This document shows, piece after piece, positions 55,195 to 64,000 of a DNA stretch of 64,000 nt. The stretch covers positions 125,001 through 189,000 of the forward strand of contig JAPDOI010000289.1 of assembly GCA_029168955.1 (NCBI GenBank). The letters run 5' to 3'. The stretch is from Aplectana chamaeleonis. Taxonomy: Eukaryota; Nematoda; Chromadorea; Rhabditida; Cosmocercidae. Position 1 is the stretch's first letter, and each line of letters starts with the position of its first letter. The notes beneath the pieces were generated by a model that was not told the origin of the DNA, did not search any database, and worked only from the letters and a program-made list of their open reading frames with translations. The position numbers and the translations under genes are program-made.

Positions 55195-55668
55195 AGGCAG
55201 TGTCCACGATAAAAACCATGTCTGATTTTTTGGTGGAGATCGGCAGCTGCGGGGCCTAGGGCAACCCTAACGTTGGAAAAACTAGAATGAGCTCAGAACG
55301 GTCCCCCACGGCCCCAAAGTTGGACAGCTCGTCACACCCAGATGCACTTTCCAGGCCCACCGACGTCAACAAATGAATGCTCGAGATTGTGGGATGAGTG
55401 ATGTTTCCCTATCAATAGCCCCGTTCTTCCCTTCATTCTCATTTTCTCTCTTTTCTCAGGTCAGCTCGCATACATCGGCTGCAAAAGACGGAAGTTACAA
55501 GCCTCGGACAACTCGTCCACCAAGCTTCCCTAGCTCAATTTTTGAGGGACCGTAACTCCGTTCCTGGAAGGTTTTGTATGATTCCGAAAACATCATTGGA
55601 ATCGGCATGGGACCGTCTTCAAAATAGGCGGAGAAGCAGAAAAACGATTCTTATCGTGAACACTGCCT
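55195..55668. mobile_element. TTAA MITE, family A
   Basis: TTAA then AGGCAGTGTCCACGATAAA at the left; TTATCGTGAACACTGCCT then TTAA at the right. The right half (CAGCTCGCATACATCGGCTG, GTTACAAGCCTCGGACAACT) matches the reverse of other A copies. Perfect TTAA on both sides. Confidence 0.9.
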
Positions 55669-55672
55669 TTAA

Positions 55673-56925
55673 ATTCCCGCGCCACGTGTACCAGTTTCGC
55701 ATCCCCTCCGTGAACGCATCGAATCGCCGACGTTGAGGAATCGAATGACCAGCAAGAGAAGCTGTACTCCCAGATGAGAGTCTACGCAAAAGACCTCAAG
55801 ATTCAATTGAAAAATCAGATTTACACTCAGAAGCGAATTCTACCACCCTAGTTAGTCAACTGAACTGAGAGCGGATATTTTTGGAAAAGTAAAACGACTT
55901 CCACTCACTTCTCCCTTTTCTCCGCACAAATGTTCTCAAGCGTTCCAGACCTTTGATAATCCTTGAAAAACACGGAAGCAAAAGTTGTAGTGTGGAAGCA
56001 AAAACTATAGTGTACATGGCTTTCAAAGAGAAATGAATGCAATCGTTGTGGAGGTACTCAGAAACTCAACGGGTCCGGCCGCAGATTTCTGTCGGGTCGA
56101 ATCCCTTTCCGTTTTCGTTCTTCACGCCTTCCAACTGAGGAGAAGTAAAATTTATTCTCCCCCATGTCTTCTTACTTGAGACTACGTGGAGGAACAATGT
56201 TAAAGGGTCCGACCCGACAGAAATCTGGGGATGGACCCCGTTTGAGCTAGGGTCGGACCCGGCGAATGTCTGAGTAGCGGTCATACTGAATTGTGTTTCT
56301 TGTATAATCAACAACTACTGTTTTGTTGATAGGCTGCCTGTTAATCGGCTAAGTCACTTGAATGAGGCTGCGCTAGGTTCCGAAAATCTTAGATAGACCG
56401 ATTTATTGAGCGCATGAGGCTACAAGACATCATTTTTGAACAATTTTTGAACACAACGTAACGCATCAACCGGCTTCCATCTTCAATTGTTGTTTTTCCC
56501 GTAAAAACATTTTATCGAATTATGAAGCGTACGAAGCTCTTGGCATTAGTTGAAGCTTTCTCTGACATTCCAAGCAGAGCCAATGGAATAGACATGGGAG
56601 CGGTTAATGCGAAATACTGCTGATTGCATGATTTTGGCATTACCGACCGCTCAGCTAAATACACCGATCGGCTCTATATTTGTCAGAAAGGCAATGTGTG
56701 CTCTGCATAAAGTTAGTAACACGCTCAGCAACTCGTCTCAAGAACGCTTGTAATAGGCCTCCCCTGTGTTTTTCGTGAACCACGCCTCACATAGCATATT
56801 CCCCATACATAAGCGTATGCAATCAAGCAAAAAAAAGTAGATTAGTTTTCAATCAAACGCTGGTGCACTTGGAAACAGCAAAAACCTAGTGATACTTTGC
56901 GAAATAATGTTAATTTTCGGATAAC
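55673..56925. other. Flank with one small inverted repeat
   Basis: CAGATTTCTGTCGGGTCG (56092) and CGACCCGACAGAAATCTG (56210) form a roughly 165-bp foldback together with CGGGTCCGG / GGACCCCG outer words. The rest is unassigned. Confidence 0.55.
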
Positions 56926-57190
56926 TAGTCATATGCATCCCATACATTCCATGCGACGAAGCCGCTTTCGGATATCTGACCGGATAATTATGCGAGGTCC
57001 GATTCCACAGGGAATTTGCGATTTCGGATTGACCCTAAATCGGATCAAATGAAAAAACGCGATATCCGAAATGCACGTCATCTGGAAAAGTGAAAATCGA
57101 AGGGTTAGGTCAGCAAACCGAATATTCGGATAAAAAACCCATGGAAACGGATTATTGATTGGATAGAAATCGGATGAAAATTGGATCTCA
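56925..57190. repeat. TCGGAT-word array
   Basis: TTCGGATA, ATCGGAT, CCGGATAA and GGATATC words are scattered on both strands; the array ends near GGATCTCATACACTG at 57183-57197, a possible terminus (CAGTGTATGAGATCC inverted). No partner end found. Confidence 0.45.
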
Positions 57191-57304
57191 TACACTGGAG
57201 GGGGCTAGCGCAGCTCTTCAGGGGGGCAACCCTCCGGGCACCGGCGCTTGCCCCCCCCCCCAATCGGAGGGGCTACCGCCGAAGTGACAATTTGGCTTGA
57301 TCGG

Positions 57305-57409
57305 AGCCCCCGTCAGTGCCCTGAAGCCCCCTGTCATTGCCCTGAAGCCCCCCTTTCACTGCCTTGAGGCCCCCTGTCACTGCCCTGAAGCCCCCTGTCA
57401 CTGCCTTAA
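57305..57409. repeat. 22-bp C-rich minisatellite running into a MITE end
   Basis: CCCTGAAGCCCCCTGTCACT GC repeats about five times and the last unit runs CACTGCC directly into TTAA and the AGGCAGTG terminus of the next element. Confidence 0.8.
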
Positions 57410-57895
57410 AGGCAGTGTTCACGATGAAAAAAGTTTTCGAAATTCCACTAGGATTGGGTAGTGGAGGGACACTCTGTAACGTTAACGTCGAAAGAACGCA
57501 TGAAAACGAGCCAGGAATAGCCTCAAAAGAGCCCGAAGTTGCAATTGCGAGCGCATTGAAAACCCCAAAAGCGCATCACACGCCCACCGACGTGAACAAA
57601 AGAGTGCTCGACATTGTGAGAGGAGCGATGGTTTCCAATCATTAGCCCCGTTCTTCCCTTCATTCTCAAGTTCTCTCTTTACTCAGGTCAGCTCGCACTC
57701 ATCGGCTGCAAAAGACGTAAGTTACAAGCCTCGGACAACCCGTCCACCATGTTTTCTTAGCTCAATCTTTGAGTGACCATACCTGCGTTCACAGAAGGTC
57801 TTGTATGATTTCAGAGACACCATTGGAATCAGCATGGGGCCGTTTTCAAGATAGGCGAAAAAACAGAGAAACGATTTTCATCGTGAACACTGCCT
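57410..57895. mobile_element. TTAA MITE, family A
   Basis: AGGCAGTGTTCACGATGAAA at the left and TTTTCATCGTGAACACTGCC T at the right, with TTAA on both sides. Interior as in the 55195 copy. Shares its right TTAA with the family C copy. Confidence 0.9.
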
Positions 57896-57899
57896 TTAA

Positions 57900-58935
57900 A
57901 GACAGTTTTCACGATGATTTTTGTCCCCGAGTTGTTCACATAAAACAATGCGTTAGCCTTCAAGTGTTACCAAAATTACGAAGAAACGGCGAAAAACGAA
58001 TTAAAACAGCGTATTTCACTGACATGTTTTTTCTGGCCTGGACTAGTTGTCAGGTTGAGCAAACATGTTCATGGTGTTTGTCACCGCTGAATATTGGGTC
58101 AATCGAAAATAGAAGAATATTTTATGCACAGCAGGATTAGTTAGGGCCCCAATGAAAGAACAGAGCAATAGAGAGCAGAGAATTGCAAAGGACGAGTCCA
58201 CAAAAGATTTCGTTGTCACAACCAACACTTCCTGTGATACTTAAAGGCAGTGGTCACGATGAAAAACGTTATCGAAAAAACTACAAAAATCAGCTTAGAT
58301 CAAAAACAGCTGAAAAACTATGAAGGTAGGGCGGTGAAAAACGGTCTAGAATTAGAGTTTCTAGGGCCCAAAGAAGCTAGTTCGTGCACACGTGCACAGC
58401 GCTGACGAAAAAGATCGCAGTCTCATGCCGAGCAGTCAAAAATCATCGACATTCAGAGGACGAAATAAATGCAAATTTAACGATTAAAAACAGTTGAATA
58501 ATGAAAGCATCACTTCAGTCAATGTTTTTGACTAGATGTGTACATATATTCTAAGGTTCATTGATTGACATTCAATTTCAAGCTAGCTGATGTTCTTGAT
58601 ATAAGAGGTCATCGATGCCGATGATGTGGAGTGGGCTCGTCCACCATCAAAAGACAGGAAATTTCAGGTTTTAAATTTGGCCCGAAACAGTGGTTTTTTC
58701 GCGATTTTTTCTTATAGGTCCTATTACTCGAGACCCAGAAAAGGGTTTAGAGAAAAAAAGACGACAAGCATATTTGATCGCGACCACTGCCTTTAAGAGG
58801 CGGGTTGATACTTAAGGATTTCGTGTGCTTCTGGTGCGTTTTTCTCAATTTCTACGTTATTTTAGTTCCACGTGGGGGCCACCTAATCAATATAGCGAAT
58901 AATCTCAAAATTGAAGATTATCGTGAACACTGCCT
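57900..58935. mobile_element. TTAA MITE, family C, containing a nested family B copy
   Basis: Starts AGACAGTTTTCACGATGATT (one change in the terminus) and ends GATTATCGTGAACACTGCC T before TTAA. Its two halves, 57900-58240 and 58797-58935, are together collinear with the reverse complement of 25252-25739; the interruption is the family B copy. Confidence 0.88.
58245..58792. mobile_element. TTAA MITE, family B, nested in family C
   Basis: AGGCAGTGGTCACGATGAAA at the left and ATCGCGACCACTGCCT at the right; TTAA at 58241-58244 and 58793-58796. Closely matches 48383-48918 and, inverted, 24700-25247. Confidence 0.9.
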
Positions 58936-58939
58936 TTAA

Positions 58940-59010
58940 AGCCCGCTGTCACTGCCCTGAAGCCCCCTGTCACTGCCTTGAAGCCCCCCCCCCCCGTCAC
59001 TGCACCGGAG
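58940..59010. repeat. 22-bp C-rich minisatellite after the MITE cluster
   Basis: The same CCCTGAAGCCCCCTGTCACT GC unit as 57305-57409 begins directly after the right TTAA of the family C copy and decays into a C-run and GTGACGTCAC words. Confidence 0.75.
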
Positions 59011-60124
59011 CAGTGACGTCACACCTCGGATCAGTGACGTCACGGCCCCGGAGCGGCGACGTCACCTTCTCCCAGAAAGCGTCTCCGCTTTCCTCCAAAA
59101 ATATCCCTTTCTGGCAGGGCCTCGAAGTCCCCGTCCAGGGCCGGCCCTGTTGGGCCGAATGCGGCTCTCTATGAGGTGAGGCGCCTTTTATGCAGGTTGA
59201 GCACGTGATATATAACAGGAGAAATCACGTGGAATCGGGACAAAACTTGACGTGAATGACGATGCGTGCGTTTGGGCTACTATGCTTTCTCTGGCCTCTA
59301 ATGTCGTAAACTACCTTCTACGACTTCTTCCTTCCCTCTCTTCCTCTCGGGGGTGGGCAAGCACCGGAGGAGAGCAGGGGCCTCCCCTGAAGCCCCCCCC
59401 CCTCGGGAGAAGCCCCCGCTATCGCTCCCCCAAGTCGAAAACGGGCTCTATTGTCCGGCGCTTGCCCCCCCCTGCAGAGTCTGAGATAGTGTGCGTCTGT
59501 GATTCAAATCCCCCTTCATAGTCGGCCAAAAGCCGGCATGAGCCGTCGCGAGCCAGCCATAGCCAGCTGCACATCAGTCGATAATTTTATGTTTATATTT
59601 ACTGTGGTGCGAGCCGAGCGCACCAGTTTTGACTTTAAATCGACCACGCGCAACCCTGCGAGTCCGAAACCAGCGTTCAGTGTAAGTGCGGAGATGTGTT
59701 TTTTCATTCGAAAGAGCGCAAAAAGCTGATGAATACACCAAAAAATTGTTTGGATTTATTTCTGGACACTTGAGAAAATTTGCGAAAACCACGTGATTTC
59801 GGTCGAAAATGTTAATCTCTTTTTTTCAGTTGGCTTTCACTGTCTCGTAGGAGCACTTCCCAATGAGCTCATTTTTTGGCAGGATGCCGAAAATGGATGC
59901 AGCTAGCTCCTACTCAAATTGGAGTTGAAAGCTCAATTCTAGCGAAACCTCAAAATTGAGATAAAAAAGGCAAAAACATGTAAACATGTTATTATAAATC
60001 ACCCGAAGTTCACTCGTCCTCGAAAATGAACTAATAAAAGTCAAAACCGTTACCGATAGGCTTCCGCCCAAGATCGCATCTTCCTCGATACGGTTTTCGT
60101 CTTAAGCTATGCGACGAGGTCTTG
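59011..60124. other. C-rich flank, nothing recognised
   Basis: Contains further C-runs (about 59390 and 59465). No supported exon or element. Confidence 0.4.
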
Positions 60125-61185
60125 AAAGTACATTTCGGAACGCCGCATGGTGTGAGTAGAATTTCAAGAGTTCGCAAGATGTCGTAGAAGGTGTACGGGA
60201 ACAAGTTGGGTGCCGCAGGACGCCGCAGAATGTGTGCGGCACCCAAGTGGGAAACGAAGGACGCCGTAGAATAAGTGTGGGACCGAATTAGGAGTACGCA
60301 GGTCGTCGCAGCATGTGTACGTGAACACGGTGGGAGTAGCAGGACGCCGTAGAATAAGTGTGGGACCGAATTAGGAGTACGCAGGTCGCCGCAGCATGTG
60401 TACGTGAACACGGTGGGAGCCGCAAGACGCCGTAGAAAGTGTGTGGGACACAAATGGGAGTACGCAGGACGCCGTAGAAGGCGCACGGGAACACGGTGGG
60501 AGTAGCAGGACGCCGTAGAATAAGTGTGGGACCGAATTAGGAGTATGCAGGTCGCCGCAGAAGGTGTACGGGAACACGGTGGGAGCCGCAAGATGCCGTA
60601 GAAAGTGTGCGGCACCCAAGTGGGAGTATGCAGGACGCCGTAGAAGGTGTACGGGTACACGGTGGGAGCCGCAAGACGCCGTAGAAAGTAAGTGAGACCC
60701 AAGTAGGAGTACGCAGGACGCCGTAGAAGGTGTACGGTAACAAGTTGGGTGCCGCAGGACGCCGCAGAATGTGCGTGGGACACAAGTGGGATACGAGGGA
60801 CGCCGTAGAAGGCGTACGGAAACACAGCGGGAGTAGCAGGACGCCGTAGAATAAGTTGTGGGACCGAATTAGGAGTAAGCAGGTCGCCGCAGAAGGTGTA
60901 CGGGAACAAGGTGGGAGCCGCAAGACGCCGTAGAAAGTGTGTGGGACCCAAGTGGGAGTACGCAGGACGCCGTGGAAGGTGTATGGGTACACGATGGGAG
61001 CCGCAGGATGCCGTAGAATGTGTGTTGCACCCAAGTGGGAGTAAGCAGGTTGCCCTAGAAAGTGTGTGGGATCCAAGTGGGAGTAAGCAGGATGCCGTGG
61101 AAAGTGTGTGGGGTCCATATGCGAGTGGGCCGGACGCAGTAAAATGTGTGTGAGACCTAAGTGGGAGTGCACCGAAAGCCGTAGA
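60125..61185. repeat. 42-bp minisatellite, about 25 units with higher-order pattern
   Basis: The roughly 42-bp units alternate between types, for example TGGGAGTACGCAGGACGCCG TAGAAG and TGGGAGCCGCAAGACGCCGT AGAAA, giving an 84-bp period. Because the unit is a multiple of three, one minus-strand frame stays open for 405 codons with TFYGVLRTPTWVPH and TFYGVLRLPPCSRTP repeats. I regard this as a repeat-driven open frame rather than a gene. It belongs to the same family as 8884-9240. Confidence 0.85.
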
Positions 61186-61855
61186 ATTTTTATAACCCTC
61201 GCTCTTTTTGATGAGAAAACGGAGATATGTCGGAAATGTTTGCTCCACTGCGAAATTTTATTCCAGGCAACAAAAACTCATAGCGATGTTAGATCGTTCG
61301 AAAATTCCTGAGGCGTAAATCAAGAATGAAAGAGAAACTCTGAGAAAAATAATTGAAAATTCTAAAAGTTTAGCTTCCTGGAAAGATTAACGATTTTCCG
61401 CATTACAGAGAAATCATAAGTTAAAATTCGAAAAAAGTATTGAAATTTTCAAAACTTGATTCGGCGCGGAATAAGCTAAAACAATGAAAAAAGTAGGAAA
61501 TGTAGTGAAATGATTGAATTAGGAGTTGGCGATCAATCAGAGACCAACTATTAATCAGTAGCGACAGACGGGATACGATTTCACAAGCTTATCCTTTGAA
61601 TTTATCAAAGCAAAATCAAGCGCAAAACGGAAACCGTAAAACCTTTCAGCTGTAGTACAGCAATCAGCATATGCCAAGCTTGGTGAACGTAACCCTCAAA
61701 TAAAATGCCCGATTGCTTTTGCTCGGATATGTTTAACGGAGAAGGTTGTAAATTTGTATCCTTCGTCTGTCGCTATTTATCGTTAAGTGGTCTATGTTCA
61801 ATCGCCAATTCCAATTTTAGTCATTTCACTACATTTCCCAGTTTTTTTCATTGCT
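61186..61855. other. AT-rich flank, nothing recognised
   Basis: No motif, exon or repeat end recognised. Confidence 0.35.
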
Positions 61856-61859
61856 TTAA

Positions 61860-62188
61860 AGGCAGTGGTCGCGATAAAATATGCTTGTCTTCTTTTCCTC
61901 TCTAAACCCTTCTCTGGGTTTAGAGTAAAAGGACCTATAAGAAAAAATCACAAAAAACAGCTGTTTCGGGTAAAATTTCAAGCCTGAACTTTCCTGTCTT
62001 TTGGTGGTGGACGAGCCCACTCCACATCATCGGCATCGATGATCTCTAATATCAAAAACATCAGCTGGATTGAAATTGAATTTCAATATGTTTATGTACT
62101 CATCTAGTCAAAAACATTGACTGAAGTGTTTGCTTTCATTGTTCAACTATTTTTATTGGGTAAATTTGCATTTATTCCTTCCTCTGAG
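61860..62188. mobile_element. TTAA MITE, family B, right-truncated
   Basis: TTAA then AGGCAGTGGTCGCGATAAAA, collinear with 24700-25030 (CTCTAAACCCTT.TCTGGGTT, CATCGGCATCGATGA) up to CATTTATTCCTTCCTCTGA, where similarity stops at a GC-rich junction. Confidence 0.85.
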
Positions 62189-62900
62189 GCAGCGTCCATA
62201 CGTGGCGAGAGCGGGCGTTCCCGCTGTTGTGCGCCTCTCGACGCTCCTCAACGCCGCAGCAGCACGTGCGCGCAAATCAACATAGGAAAACACCCCCTAC
62301 CTCGTGTTGATTCGATTGGAAACGTTTCATCGGGTGATCAATCGCTCAAGTCGGCGCAACGGCTGAGTATTTCCCACGGTTTTCAACTTCCGTGGTGGGA
62401 TTATGAAAACCAATGGCAGTTGTTTTGGAACAGGTTTAATGTCACCTGCCTATAGAGCAGTCCGCCGCTGAAAGGAGCGGCGGAGGTAGGAGCGGGGCGG
62501 CATGCCGCGCCGCCCAAGATTTCTCGACGCCGCCTTTCTCAAAATGCTATGATCACGCCGTGGCAAACTGGAGCGGCAACGCGCTTTTGCGTACTACGTA
62601 CACCTCACAATCTATGCACCTCACAATCTAAATATCTAATTGACTGGTTGTAATATTCAGATTCGCCAGGGAGCTAGACTTAATTTCACAGCGGCTTGAG
62701 TCATGTTCAATGCTTCACATAAGAGAACAATACATGTATTTTCAAGAAGGACCAACTGGCTAACAGGGCAATTTCAAAACCTGAGGATTCTCCCCTGAGA
62801 ATGGATTCCGTGATCGATGTATCTACACCTCTTACATTATATTGTATTTATATTTATAGGATTAAAACTGTAATATTTCACCTTACGTATTCACTAGCCT
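62189..62900. other. GC-rich then AT-rich unassigned flank
   Basis: A hairpin CCGCCGCT GAAAGG AGCGGCGG lies at about 62463. Nothing else is recognised. Confidence 0.35.
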
Positions 62901-63310
62901 TGAGAACGATTCGGAAAGTTATTCGAAAAGTATTAGATTTATTTGAGAGTCTCAATTTCTAATTTTTGAAAAATACGATTCGTTCGGACTTTTAGTTTTC
63001 TCGGGTATTTGATTAATTCAGGGAAATAATTGATGTCTTTTATCCAGTGATCGAGTTTTTCGGAATTCCGCATTGATAGGTGTTTCAGATAATTGATTCA
63101 TTCGGGATTTCAAATTAATTGGTTTTCTTAATATTCGTTTTTGAGAAACTGAAATATTCAGTTTTCCGAATATTACATTAATTCGCTTGATAATAAAAAG
63201 GGTTTATTCAAAAAATAATTAGGCCGGGTTTTTTTTGGTCATTTGAAGTGGTCATGCGAATTATTTATTTATTCGGCGTATTCTAAAAACATGGTCTCAG
63301 AAAATCGCCG

Positions 63311-63851
63311 CATTCAATGCGTGTCGAATATGCATTCAACTCGAGTGACCACACCCATCGAAAGATTCTATCGCAGGGGCACATGCTCCAAACAGCAGCA
63401 CGTGCTGCGAAATTTCAACGAAGGAGCACGTGCTGCAAAATTTAATTGTGGGAGCACGTGCTGCAAGGTAGTCCAGCGCTATCGTAGCAGCACACAGGCA
63501 CGTGACGCGGCCGGCACACTGACATGCGACTCTGCCAGCTCGCCGAGCACCATCTGGGGTCACCAGCGGCCGGGCGAGCCAATTACCCCAAACTTGGGTA
63601 GTTGAACCGGTGACACTGCTGACATTACAGTCCGGCCTCGAGAGCGTGTCGTATGCTTTTCTTTTTTTGGCAAATCGCTTCGTCATCGAGTTGAATGTGT
63701 GTCATGCGCGCATTGAACGTTTTATTTGTTGGCGCACGTGCTGTATTTTGAAGCACAACAGGAGCACGTGCTCTGCTCGCAGCACGTTCCCTGACTATGC
63801 TCGAAACCGCTTTGTCTCCCAGTTGAATGCATATCCGACACGCATTGAATG
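63311..63851. repeat. Foldback enclosing AGCACGTGCT words and an SL1-type repeat fragment
   Basis: CATTCAATGCGTGTCGAATA then TGCATTCAACT at the left is inverted at the right (AGTTGAATGCATATCCGACA CGCATTGAATG). GGAGCACGTGCTGCAAAATT words repeat three times inside the left part and reappear on the right. The centre (63480-63620) is a minus-strand SL1-type repeat fragment. Confidence 0.7.
63589..63608 (-). other. SL1-like 20-mer
   Basis: Minus strand GGTTCAACTACCCAAGTTTG matches SL1 at 18 of 20 positions, followed by GGGTAATTGGCTCGCCC, in the same arrangement as the other copies. Confidence 0.7.
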
Positions 63852-64000
63852 AGTCGATTGTCTGAGGTAATCAAATCATTAATTCATTCCAAACCTAGCG
63901 TCCAATGTCCATGTCTTCTACTCCCTAATATTTATCGTGGCAACTCTATCTTTTCGAAAATTAGTTACTCATAAAAGATCAGCTTTCAGCTAAGAATAAG

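Noticed and set aside
60031..61248. 405-codon protein gene
   Set aside because: The frame is a by-product of a 42-bp satellite unit; reverse frames are also open, there is no domain, and the related array at 8.9 kb lacks a comparable clean frame.
62117..62455. 112-codon plus-strand protein
   Set aside because: Its first half is the truncated family B MITE; the rest lacks any motif.

Overview
This window looks like non-coding-rich nematode nuclear DNA, probably from a hookworm-like or other strongylid species; that placement is an inference. The supporting evidence is: nematode-style short introns (55-63 bp) with TTTTCAG acceptors; a nematode-type Cys-loop anion channel; two sequences that match the first 20 nt of nematode spliced leader SL1 at 19 of 20 positions; and CR1-like, RTE-like, Penelope-like, mariner and hAT-like elements. 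There are no bacterial operons.

The one host gene I can defend is a Cys-loop ligand-gated chloride-channel-like receptor on the minus strand. Its exons are scattered from about 47.16 kb down to 1.10 kb: two N-terminal ligand-domain exons at 47037-47162 and 46220-46363, the loop A/Cys-loop exons at 36092-36255 and 35963-36029, and TM1, TM2 and TM3 exons at 1441-1553, 1249-1385 and 1100-1185. Exon phases agree across every junction I could join, and the Cys-loop spacing (C-X13-C) is restored exactly across one junction. Most of the window is therefore intron: about 10 kb between 36.3 and 46.2 kb, and about 34 kb between 1.6 and 36.0 kb. An exon for loops B/C, the M3-M4 loop and TM4 were not found.

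The introns and the 5' flank hold layered mobile elements. (1) Four elements with CAGGG-like termini and 8-bp target duplications (2078-3675, 8610-10364, 15818-19296, 26599-33251). Three carry different short words repeated just inside the ends, plus a shared GGCCAAAAA core, and they contain other elements nested inside. (2) At least fourteen copies of TTAA-flanked MITEs ending in AGGCAGTG or AGGCACAG, often joined tail to head through one shared TTAA. (3) A Penelope-like element (27.25-28.54 kb) with a GIY-YIG endonuclease and a hammerhead-ribozyme-like motif, and three more hammerhead-like fragments. (4) A decayed CR1-like LINE (10.6-15.3 kb) and a decayed RTE-like LINE (51.7-54.9 kb). (5) A decayed mariner (36413-37697). 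(6) Many foldback MITEs. (7) A dispersed repeat carrying the SL1-like 20-mer (four copies). (8) Minisatellites, including one 42-bp family found at both 8.9 kb and 60 kb.

No complete, intact autonomous transposon was recognised. The most unusual items are the SL1-bearing repeat, the hammerhead family, the CAGGG elements with swapped subterminal words, and the extreme dispersal of the receptor gene.
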